Assembly (NCBI GenBank): GCA_902478885.1
Contig: CABSMS010000059.1
Coordinates: forward strand, 1 to 13,490
Source of the DNA: an uncultured Collinsella sp.
GTDB taxonomy: Bacteria > Actinomycetota > Coriobacteriia > Coriobacteriales > Coriobacteriaceae
Direction of reading: 5' to 3'
DNA length: 13,490 nucleotides
The notes under the pieces are model-generated. The model saw nothing but the letters and a program-made list of their open reading frames with translations, made no database searches and was not told the DNA's origin. This document shows positions 6,145 through 12,176 of this stretch, piece after piece. Each line of letters starts with the position of its first letter. Position 1 is the first letter of the stretch. The position numbers and the translations under genes are program-made.

Positions 6145-7350
6145 ATGTCACCAAACAGCGATTCCATCCTTTCCCAGGAGCTCTCGCGCCGCACTGCCCT
6201 CAAGGCCCTGTTCGGCGCCGCTTCTGCGGCAGTTCTTTTTGGCCTGCCCGCTCGCGCCCATGCGGCGGAGGCTTCCAAAGAAACCACCGATAAACTGAAT
6301 GCTGCCCAGGCCCAGCTCGACGAGGTTCAGGCCCAGCTCGACAGCATCGCAAATGAGTATGCGGCGCTGGCCAACAAGAATGCCCAGACCCTCAACGACA
6401 TCGAGAATGTCCAGGGCAAGATTGACGACACGCAGGCCCAGATCGATGAAAAGAAGGCCGAGCTCAAGAAGAAGCGCAACGACCTTTCCGATCGCGTGGC
6501 CGCCAGCTACAAGTCCGGCGGCACGAACATCCTGTCTTTGCTGCTGGCCTCTGGCTCGTTTGAGGAACTCGTCGCCAACGCGCATTACGTTGAGAAGATC
6601 AACAAGAGTGACCGCGATGCCATCGAGGATATCCAGACGATTCAGTCTGAGCTCGACGCACAGAAGACCGAGCTCGAAGCACAAAAGGCCGACCTGGAGA
6701 AACTCAAGGACCAGCAGACGGCTCAGATGCAGGATATGCAGGCCAAGCAGCAAGAAGTCCAGACCGTGCTGAACGGTCTTTCCGACGACGTCAAGGAGCT
6801 CATGGCTCAGCGCGATTCCGAGATTCTCGCTGCCGCCCAGGCCGAGGAGGCTGCCAGGAAGGCCGCCGCTGCCGCTGCCGCCGCGAACAAGAACAATTCC
6901 TACTCGGGTGGTTCGAGCTCGGGTGGTGGATCGTATGCGCCCGGAACTCCGCAGCAGAATGCCGGCTCGGGCAAGCAGCAGGCTGTCGTCAACGCGTGCT
7001 ACTCCACGCCTTCGCCGGGTCAGAACTGGTGCGCGGCGTGGGTTACCAACGTCTTTCGCAATGCCGGCGTGGGCTATTTTGGCGGCAACGCGTGTGACAT
7101 GTTTAACGCATGGTGCTATAGCTCCGACCGCTCGGCGCTGCAGGTGGGCATGATTGTGGCCGACTCATCGCATAGCGGCACGGGTGTTCCGGGCCTTATC
7201 TACGGTCATGTGGGTATCTACGTTGGCGGCGGCATCGTTATGAGCAACGAGGGTGCCATTACGTCTAAGTCGCTTGATTCGTTTATTAGCTTCTATGGCA
7301 CTGGCTCTGGCGTGCGTTGGGGCTGGCTTGGCGGTATTGCGCTGTCGTAG
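6145..7350 (+). CDS. Exported PcsB-like coiled-coil protein with C-terminal cysteine peptidase domain
   Basis: A probable peptidoglycan hydrolase. The N-terminus has a twin-arginine signal (SRRTALK at 14-20, hydrophobic stretch 21-34, probable cleavage after ARAHA near residue 40), so it should be exported, possibly folded through Tat. Residues 45-230 are charged heptad-like coiled coil, including NILSLLLASGSFEELVANAHYVEKI in pieces (about 128-153), which resembles the coiled-coil domain of PcsB/EnvC-type proteins known to work with FtsEX. An alanine run (239-247) and a Gly/Ser linker (252-275) precede a CHAP or NlpC/P60-like domain with Cys296 (NWCAAW), His355 (YGHVGIYV) and Asn368 as likely catalytic residues. 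Extra cysteines at 285, 317 and 324 could form disulfides outside the cell. Start ATG 6145 has ACGGAG seven bases upstream. Whether the cut is amidase or endopeptidase cannot be told. Confidence 0.8.
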   Translation: MSPNSDSILSQELSRRTALKALFGAASAAVLFGLPARAHAAEASKETTDKLNAAQAQLDEVQAQLDSIANEYAALANKNAQTLNDIENVQGKIDDTQAQIDEKKAELKKKRNDLSDRVAASYKSGGTNILSLLLASGSFEELVANAHYVEKINKSDRDAIEDIQTIQSELDAQKTELEAQKADLEKLKDQQTAQMQDMQAKQQEVQTVLNGLSDDVKELMAQRDSEILAAAQAEEAARKAAAAAAAANKNNSYSGGSSSGGGSYAPGTPQQNAGSGKQQAVVNACYSTPSPGQNWCAAWVTNVFRNAGVGYFGGNACDMFNAWCYSSDRSALQVGMIVADSSHSGTGVPGLIYGHVGIYVGGGIVMSNEGAITSKSLDSFISFYGTGSGVRWGWLGGIALS

Positions 7351-7366
7351 CTGCGGCTTGGTCCGC

Positions 7367-7483
7367 GACAGTCCGAGAGGCATAAGGTTGCCTGCTCGGG
7401 CAGTCCTGCTCGCACGGAGAGCACATTAAGTGCTCTCCGGCTCGTGCGGAACTCGCGATCAACCTTATGCCTCTCGGACTGTC
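7367..7483. repeat. 117-bp palindromic element with 24-bp perfect arms
   Basis: The arms at 7367-7390 and 7460-7483 are perfect reverse complements over 24 bases. Inside the 69-nt interior is a further hairpin: GGAGAGCAC (7416-7424), loop ATTAA, GTGCTCTCC (7430-7438), extended across a 5-nt bulge by CGCAC/GTGCG (7411-7415 with 7444-7448). A smaller CTGC-TCGG-GCAG is at 7392-7403. It starts 16 bp after the wall peptidase stop codon. No T-tract follows either arm, so it is not a standard terminator. It has no ORF of note. It could be a mobile palindromic repeat or the 3' structure of the upstream message. Confidence 0.85.
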
Positions 7484-7542
7484 CCGGCCCTCTCGGGTCC
7501 TGAGCGCGACACACCGGACTGGGTTATCTGAATGAATATGGT

Positions 7543-7569
7543 GAAGGCCCCTTTCGGGGCCTTCTTTTT
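7543..7569 (+). terminator. Rho-independent terminator for the plus strand
   Basis: GAAGGCCCC-TTTC-GGGGCCTTC followed by five T residues. It ends the transcript of the peptidase gene about 200 bp past its stop codon. Its T-tract overlaps the TAA stop codon of murB on the other strand (7568-7570). Confidence 0.92.
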
Positions 7570-8530
7570 ATAAAAATTCGCCTACTCGGTGGACTTCGGG
7601 TTCTAGGTCTACGTCGAACTGCTCTTTGACTTTGGCTTGGATGTCGCGGATGAGTTCGTCGACGTCGGCGGCGGTGGCGTGGTCGGCGTTGACGATAAAA
7701 CCGCAGTGCTTTTCGCTTACCTGCGCGCCGCCAACGGCGTGTCCTCGCAGGCCGGCATCCATGATGAGCTTGCCGGCAAAGTAACCCTCGGGGCGCTTGA
7801 AGGTGGAGCCGGCACTCGGCATGTCGAGCGGCTGCTTGTCCTCGCGGCGCTGGCGGTAGTCGTCCATGTCGGCCTTGATCATCGCGGCGTTGCCCGGTGC
7901 GAGGTTGAAGGTGGCAGAAAGAACGATAAAGCCGTCGTCGGCGATGCGGCTCTTGCGATAGCCCAGGTTGAGCTCGTCGACATCGAACTCGATGATGTTG
8001 CCGCTGCCGCGGGTGCCGTCGTCGAGCTGGCGAGCGGGTTTGTAGACGCGCACGGACTCCAGCACATCGGCCATGCAGGCACCGTAGGCACCGGCGTTCA
8101 TGTAGCAGGCGCCGCCGACCGATCCGGGGATGCCCGAGATGGGCTCCATGCCGGTGAGACCGGCCTCGGCTGCCGCCGCGGCGACATCGGAAAGCAAGGC
8201 GCCGGCCGCCGCCGTGACGTGCGTACCGTCGACCGTGATGTCGGAGAGGCCTTCGCCCAGCGCCACGACAACGCCGCGGATACCTTTGTCGCCGACGAGC
8301 AGGTCGGAGCCGTTGCCCACGATGGTGAGCGGCAGGTCGCAGCGATAACAGGTGTCGAGCGTGGCGACGAGGCCCTGCTCGGTATCGGGCGTGACAAAGA
8401 CGTCGGCCGGGCCGCCGATCTTAAACGTGGTGTGCTCGCGCATGGGCTCGCTCATCAGCACGTTGTCCTCGCCGGCAACGCCAGCAAGCGCGCACAGCAG
8501 GTCCTCGTTAAAAAAGTCGTTCTCGTGCAT
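7568..8530 (-). CDS. murB: UDP-N-acetylenolpyruvoylglucosamine reductase
   Basis: A cytoplasmic FAD enzyme that reduces the enolpyruvyl group of UDP-GlcNAc-enolpyruvate with NADPH, giving UDP-MurNAc, the second committed step of peptidoglycan synthesis. FAD-binding signatures are HTTFKIGGPADVF (about 33-45), VGNGSDLLV (about 71-79) and GIPGSVGGACYMNAGAYG (about 133-150). The catalytic serine lies in PSAGSTFKRPEG (S242) and the C-terminal glutamate in EPEVHRVG (E312). The form GSTFKRPEGYFAGKLI points to a type II MurB. The frame extends upstream to TTG 8575, but that codon overlaps a good -10 box. I therefore use ATG 8530 (320 residues, near the usual 300), preceded at eight bases by AAGGCGG. 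It is divergent from the LacI-family gene and convergent with the wall peptidase gene. Confidence 0.95.
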   Translation of the reverse strand: MHENDFFNEDLLCALAGVAGEDNVLMSEPMREHTTFKIGGPADVFVTPDTEQGLVATLDTCYRCDLPLTIVGNGSDLLVGDKGIRGVVVALGEGLSDITVDGTHVTAAAGALLSDVAAAAAEAGLTGMEPISGIPGSVGGACYMNAGAYGACMADVLESVRVYKPARQLDDGTRGSGNIIEFDVDELNLGYRKSRIADDGFIVLSATFNLAPGNAAMIKADMDDYRQRREDKQPLDMPSAGSTFKRPEGYFAGKLIMDAGLRGHAVGGAQVSEKHCGFIVNADHATAADVDELIRDIQAKVKEQFDVDLEPEVHRVGEFL

Positions 8531-8573
8531 ACGAATATCCGCCTTTTGGTGGTTGTTGTCATCAATCGATTGC

Positions 8574-8579
8574 AATATA
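8574..8579 (-). promoter_or_regulatory. Putative murB -10 box
   Basis: TATATT on the minus strand (5 of 6 consensus bases) lies 43 bp upstream of ATG 8530. No convincing -35 is visible. A transcript starting just after it would exclude the upstream TTG as start codon, supporting ATG 8530. Confidence 0.5.
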
Positions 8580-8673
8580 CCCCACCCGGACGGATTTGGT
8601 GCGCTGGCGGCGATAAAACAGCCGTCTACCGGATTGGTAAAGTGTTTATCACCGAGGTAGAGGGGTAGTCGCT

Positions 8674-8679
8674 ATACTT
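8674..8679 (+). promoter_or_regulatory. Putative -10 box of the LacI-family gene
   Basis: TATACT (5 of 6 consensus bases) lies 34 bp upstream of the start. The -35 is not clear. A short inverted repeat TACC-5-GGTA (8627-8639) upstream is too weak to call an operator. Confidence 0.45.
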
Positions 8680-8713
8680 TCAAGAGATTGCGCGTAAACC
8701 CGGAAGGAGCGAG

Positions 8714-9742
8714 ATGGCCAACAAAGTCACCCTCAAGCAGATCGCCCAGGAGGTGGGGCTTTCCCCCTCGTCGGTCTCGCTTGTGCTCAATAATCGGCCC
8801 TGTCGCATCTCGGAAGAAAACCGCAAACTCATCAAGGAGGTCGCGGCGCGCAACCACTATGTTCCTAACCAGATTGCGCGTAGTTTGGTCATGCGCGAGT
8901 CGCGCACGCTGGGCCTTATCGTCCCTAACATCGAGAGCCGCTTTTTTGCCTCGCTCGCCGGTAGCCTGGAAAAGCGCTGCCGCGAGGATGGCTATGCGCT
9001 CTTCATTACCAGCTCGGGTGGAAGCGCCGATGACGATCTGGAGCTGCTGCGCCAGCTGGTGACGCGCGGCGTTGATGGCGTCTTCCTGGTCGTGGGCGAC
9101 GAGTTCTCCGACGACCGCGCCCTGCGCGAAGAAGTCAGCCACCTGCCCATCCCGGCCGTAATGGTCGACCGTGCCATTGAGGGGCTCGAGTGCGACAAGG
9201 TGATGTTCGACCACGAGATGGGTGGCTACATGGCCACTCGCTATCTGATCGAGCAGGGCCACCGTCGCATTGCCTGCTTGGTTAACGCGCGCCGTTCCAA
9301 TACGGGGCGTAAGCGACTTGCCGGCTATGAGCGCGCGCTGCGCGAGGTTGGCTTGCCTATCGACGCGCGTTTGGAGTTTGAGAGCGAGTACTACATTCCG
9401 AGTGCCTACGAGGCCTCGGAGGCGGTGCTCGCGACCGACGCCACCGCCGTATTTGCAAGCTCGGACAACATTGCCCTTGGTCTGCTCAAGCGCTTACACG
9501 AGATGGGGAAGAGCATTCCGGGCGACATTTCGGTGGTGAGTTACGACAACTCGGCCGCCGACGTTCTCTTTGAGCCGGCGCTGACCGCGATTGAGCAGGA
9601 TCCTGGTATCCTCGCGGAGCATGCTTTTGGCTGCATGTCCAAGCGCCTTGCCGGTAGGGGCGGTAGACGTGCCGAAGAAGTCGTTCTGGAGCCGGCGCTT
9701 ATCGTGAAGGGCAGCGTGCTCGATCTTACCGAATGTAGCTAA
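8714..9742 (+). CDS. LacI-family transcriptional regulator
   Basis: A DNA-binding repressor (or occasionally activator) that responds to a sugar or sugar derivative. The N-terminal helix-turn-helix is VTLKQIAQEVGLSPSSVSLVLN (in two pieces, residues 5-26), followed by the hinge helix PNQIARSLVM (51-60) with the leucine that normally wedges into the operator centre. From about residue 65 (TLGLIVPNI) to the end it is a periplasmic-binding-protein-like effector domain with the usual landmarks DGVFLV, GHRRIACL, AVFASSDNIALG and SVVSYDN. At 342 residues it is full length. Start ATG 8714 has AGGAG four bases upstream. The effector and targets cannot be read from sequence; neighbours murB and the downstream small gene are not sugar genes, so targets may be elsewhere (the malQ promoter lacks a LacI-like CpG centre). 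Confidence 0.93.
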   Translation: MANKVTLKQIAQEVGLSPSSVSLVLNNRPCRISEENRKLIKEVAARNHYVPNQIARSLVMRESRTLGLIVPNIESRFFASLAGSLEKRCREDGYALFITSSGGSADDDLELLRQLVTRGVDGVFLVVGDEFSDDRALREEVSHLPIPAVMVDRAIEGLECDKVMFDHEMGGYMATRYLIEQGHRRIACLVNARRSNTGRKRLAGYERALREVGLPIDARLEFESEYYIPSAYEASEAVLATDATAVFASSDNIALGLLKRLHEMGKSIPGDISVVSYDNSAADVLFEPALTAIEQDPGILAEHAFGCMSKRLAGRGGRRAEEVVLEPALIVKGSVLDLTECS

Positions 9743-9796
9743 GCGTACTTGTTTGTTTGCATAGATTGCATGCGGAGTGTCCGCTATTTGCCGGCG

Positions 9797-9869
9797 GGGC
9801 CGGGGTGCCTGCCTTGTTTTGAGAAGTTCGCGGAGCCCACTTCTCAAAACAAGGCAGGCACCCCGGCCC
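9797..9869. repeat. 73-bp palindrome with 31-bp perfect arms
   Basis: Positions 9797-9827 and 9839-9869 are exact reverse complements over 31 bases, separated by an 11-nt loop (TCGCGGAGCCC). The arms contain GGGGTGCCTGCC and TTGTTTTGAGAAGT. No T-tract follows on either strand, so a simple terminator is unlikely although it sits 54 bp after the LacI-family stop codon. It shares no evident sequence with the palindrome at 7367-7483. Nothing else recognisable lies in 9743-9944. Confidence 0.9.
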
Positions 9870-9944
9870 TCGTCCGTGAACTCTTCCGCTGGGCGAGCTA
9901 TAGACGCCGCGCACCGATAGGGTAAGGCGGCGGCTTGAAATTGG

Positions 9945-9953
9945 TGCTATATT
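9945..9953 (+). promoter_or_regulatory. Putative extended -10 promoter for the small gene at 9991
   Basis: TGC-TATATT: an extended -10 TGn followed by a hexamer with 5 of 6 consensus bases, 37 bp upstream of the start codon. No -35 at normal spacing, which extended -10 promoters can tolerate. Confidence 0.5.
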
Positions 9954-9990
9954 CAGGTTGAGTTGTTTAATGCTAGTACGGGAGGCTGAT

Positions 9991-10479
9991 ATGGGGCTGT
10001 TCAAGAAGAAAAACCCGCAGGATGCCTTTGATCCCGATGTGTTTACCATCACGGATACGATTTTGGACCCGCCGCGGTTTACGTTTTTGCCGGCTATCTA
10101 CCAGGATGCCACGCATCGCAAATGGGCCGTACATCAGCGCGGCGGCGAGCCGAAGATTTTTGACTATGCGGACGTGTTGCAGTGCGAAGTGGCCGAGGCG
10201 GGCGATCCGGAGGCCGAAGAAGCGGTCTCTAAACAGGAATTTGCCCAGCGTATCCTGGCAAATCCTGCCAAGGCAGCAAAAATAAATGCTGCCAAGCGTA
10301 ATATGTGTCTTGGTATGGGCGTTGTTGTGGCGGTTCAGACGGGAAAAGACGAGGTTTCCAAATTAGAGATTCCCGTTATGACCGACGAAGTCAAACGCGA
10401 TTCAAGTCTATATAAGTCGTATCGGAATGTCGCCGAGAAGATCAAGGCAGAATTTGATGCCATGGGAGGGCTGGCCTAA
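9991..10479 (+). CDS. Small cytoplasmic protein of unknown function
   Basis: A 162-residue protein I do not recognise with certainty. It starts with a short basic stretch (GLFKKKNP) and has no signal peptide; the only hydrophobic run, MCLGMGVVVAV (about 105-115), is too short for a clear membrane span. The segment FLPAIYQDATHRKWAVHQRGG followed by KIFDYADVLQCEV (about 32-67) resembles the beta-rich 'expression of cell-surface/DUF4428-like' domains in which a variable K-(I/V)-F-(D/S)-Y-x-D-(I/V) strand occurs, but this is weak. The C-terminal part (from about 118) has a predicted strand then a helix rich in Lys/Glu. I chose ATG 9991 because GGGAGG lies five bases upstream; an in-frame ATG at 9958 has no such site. 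It precedes the first GntR gene by 38 bp with no terminator, so the three genes may be co-transcribed. Confidence 0.75.
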   Translation: MGLFKKKNPQDAFDPDVFTITDTILDPPRFTFLPAIYQDATHRKWAVHQRGGEPKIFDYADVLQCEVAEAGDPEAEEAVSKQEFAQRILANPAKAAKINAAKRNMCLGMGVVVAVQTGKDEVSKLEIPVMTDEVKRDSSLYKSYRNVAEKIKAEFDAMGGLA

Positions 10480-10517
10480 TTTTGGCGGCATACGTTTCTG
10501 AATGAGGAGTCTGTGCA

Positions 10518-11285
10518 ATGGCAGGCGAATCTTATGCAATTCCCCCCAAAGATCATGCTGTTGAGGGAATTCTTTGGTATATCCAGCACCATCAGCTTGC
10601 CGGCGGCGATCGCCTGCCGGCCGAGCGCGTGCTGTGCGAAGAGATTGGCGTTTCGCGTACGGCGTTGCGTGCCGGTATCACGCGGCTTATCTCGTGTGGA
10701 ACGCTCGAGAGCCGTCGCGGATCGGGCACGTATGTGTGTCCTCCCAAGCCGCTGAACATCTTCCAGGAAACGTATAACTTTTCCGATGCTGTGCGGACTG
10801 CCGGCCTGCACCCCTCTTCTCGTCTGGTTTCCACCGGGACCATCGAGGCGGATGAGGCGCTTGCCGACAAGCTTGGGGTGGCTGTAGGCGCTCCCTTGCT
10901 CCGCATGCAGCGCGTTCGACTTATTGAGGGCGAGCCGGCGTCAATCGAGACCGCTCACGTTAACCTGTCCCTGTGCCCATCGCTTCCCGAGCACGATTTT
11001 GAGTGTGAGAGCCTTTACGATGTCTTGCTCAAAGAAGGTGGCGTGCGCGTTGAGCATGGACGTGAGCATATCTCCATCTCGCGTTTGAACGTCGAAGAGG
11101 CCGAGCTGCTCCAGCAAGAAGAGGGAACGCCGGTGTTCTATGAGAGCTCGATCGAATTTGATAAGGACATGCGTTTTGTGGAGCATTGCAAATCGGTGAT
11201 TTTGCCCACAAAGTTCCGCTTTGCCGATAACGGCGAAGAGAACGGCATGAGGAGCGTGGCAGGTGAACAATGGCTGAAACAGTAG
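10518..11285 (+). CDS. GntR-family regulator, HutC subfamily (first of a pair)
   Basis: A one-component transcription factor with an N-terminal winged helix-turn-helix (about 13-76; LPAERVLCEEIGVSRTALR and the wing RRGSGTYV) and a C-terminal UTRA ligand-binding domain (about 92-235; LLRMQRVRLIEGEPASIETAHV is the usual R...EG.P...E core). UTRA domains in this subfamily bind small molecules such as phosphosugars, histidine intermediates or fatty acids. The usual closing motif (R-G-D-R-Y-x-F) is replaced here by SVILPTKFRF, so ligand contact or dimer geometry may differ. Length 255, normal for the family plus a 20-residue tail. ATG 10518 has GAGGAG eight bases upstream. Its last 16 bases overlap the next regulator gene, suggesting coupled translation. 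Confidence 0.93.
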   Translation: MAGESYAIPPKDHAVEGILWYIQHHQLAGGDRLPAERVLCEEIGVSRTALRAGITRLISCGTLESRRGSGTYVCPPKPLNIFQETYNFSDAVRTAGLHPSSRLVSTGTIEADEALADKLGVAVGAPLLRMQRVRLIEGEPASIETAHVNLSLCPSLPEHDFECESLYDVLLKEGGVRVEHGREHISISRLNVEEAELLQQEEGTPVFYESSIEFDKDMRFVEHCKSVILPTKFRFADNGEENGMRSVAGEQWLKQ

Positions 11286-11983
11286 ATGCCACCCCGGTTT
11301 ATATGCGCATTCGACGCTGCATCGAGGAACGTATCGAGCGCGGTGCATATCCCACGGGTTCCATGATTCCGTCCGAAAAAGACCTCGCCGAGGAATTTGG
11401 TACGACACGCTTGACCATCCGAAGCGCTGTCGATGAGCTGGTTCGACGCGGGCAGATTCGCCGTGTTCGGGGAAAAGGTGCCTTTGTGGCGCAGAAAGTA
11501 CCTGCTTTTTTTGAACGCACGGTCGGTTTCCGTGAATCGGTCCGTGCTTCGGGCGGCGAGCCGTCCGTCCGTATTCTCGCGCGTTCCAAGCGTTATGCGG
11601 GGCCATATTACGCCGACCTGTTTGGCATCGCCGAGGACGACCTGCTCTATTCCGTTCGACGCCTGAACTGCATAAACGGTAGCCCCGTATCGATTGAGAC
11701 GGCGCTGATTCCCTGCCTGCTGTTCCCAACCATCGAAGATATTGACGTGTCGGTCTTCAGTTTGTACGAGACCTATGAGATGCTGGGCCGAAAGCCAGTC
11801 ATGGCACAGGAAAAGCTCGATATCGAGGCACTGGGCGCACGAGATGCCGGCCTCCTTGGACTGGAACAGGGCGATCTTGTTTTGCTTTTGGAATGCGTGA
11901 GCTATGACGCGAGCGGTCAGGCTATCGAGTATGTAAAGTCCTTCAATCGTGGCGATACGGGCGGCTACACCTATACGTACTAG
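11270..11983 (+). CDS. GntR-family regulator, HutC subfamily (second of a pair)
   Basis: A second winged-helix plus UTRA regulator (237 residues). The DNA-binding domain spans about 8-74 (IPSEKDLAEEFGTTRLTIR, wing RGKGAFV). The UTRA domain spans about 92-233, with LYSVRRLNCINGSPVSIETALIP and a closing SFNRGDTGGYTYTY close to the family RGDRYxF pattern. Sequence identity to its neighbour appears low outside the HTH and UTRA landmarks, so it is not a recent duplicate. The start ATG lies inside the upstream gene with AGGTG four bases before it, typical of translational coupling. Lying directly upstream of SIS-domain genes, it is a good candidate regulator of them; HutC members such as FrlR and NagR control comparable loci. 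Confidence 0.93.
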   Translation: MAETVDATPVYMRIRRCIEERIERGAYPTGSMIPSEKDLAEEFGTTRLTIRSAVDELVRRGQIRRVRGKGAFVAQKVPAFFERTVGFRESVRASGGEPSVRILARSKRYAGPYYADLFGIAEDDLLYSVRRLNCINGSPVSIETALIPCLLFPTIEDIDVSVFSLYETYEMLGRKPVMAQEKLDIEALGARDAGLLGLEQGDLVLLLECVSYDASGQAIEYVKSFNRGDTGGYTYTY

Positions 11984-12040
11984 CTGGGGCTTTGCATCGC
12001 GCGCGGTAACAGCCGGTCTGTTTGGGCAATTTGACCGACT

Positions 12041-12048
12041 GTATATAC
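12041..12048. promoter_or_regulatory. Candidate HutC-type operator
   Basis: GTATATAC is a perfect palindrome and fits the published HutC-subfamily operator pattern GTxTAxAC exactly. It lies 58 bp after the second HutC gene and 129 bp before the SIS gene, just downstream of a TTGACC (12031-12036) that could be a -35 box. An 8-base match can occur by chance; the context raises its value. Confidence 0.5.
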
Positions 12049-12106
12049 AACCTTACAGGGCTCAAAATCGACCGTTCGCCGAAGGGAATAAATTAATCGA
12101 CAAAGA

Positions 12107-12154
12107 GGTATCAAAAAGCCGTAACCTGTAATCGTGATTGGTATCAAATACTAA
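12107..12154 (+). promoter_or_regulatory. Repeated and palindromic sites upstream of the SIS gene
   Basis: GGTATCAAA occurs twice, at 12107-12115 and 12140-12148, 33 bp apart, close to three helical turns. The second copy lies in a near-palindrome TTGGTATCAAATACTAA (12138-12154) with GTAT-CAA-ATAC at its heart. A -10-like TGTAAT (12127-12132) lies between them without a good -35. The arrangement suits a regulator controlling the SIS operon promoter. Confidence 0.45.
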
Positions 12155-12176
12155 TGATTTGTTGCGAGGTGAGACG

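Noticed and set aside
8531..8575. TTG start adding 15 residues to MurB
   Set aside because: The codon overlaps the best -10 box and has no ribosome site; the extra residues do not resemble MurB N-termini.
8627..8639. TACC-5-GGTA as an autoregulatory LacI operator
   Set aside because: Only four-base arms and no central CpG; expected by chance.
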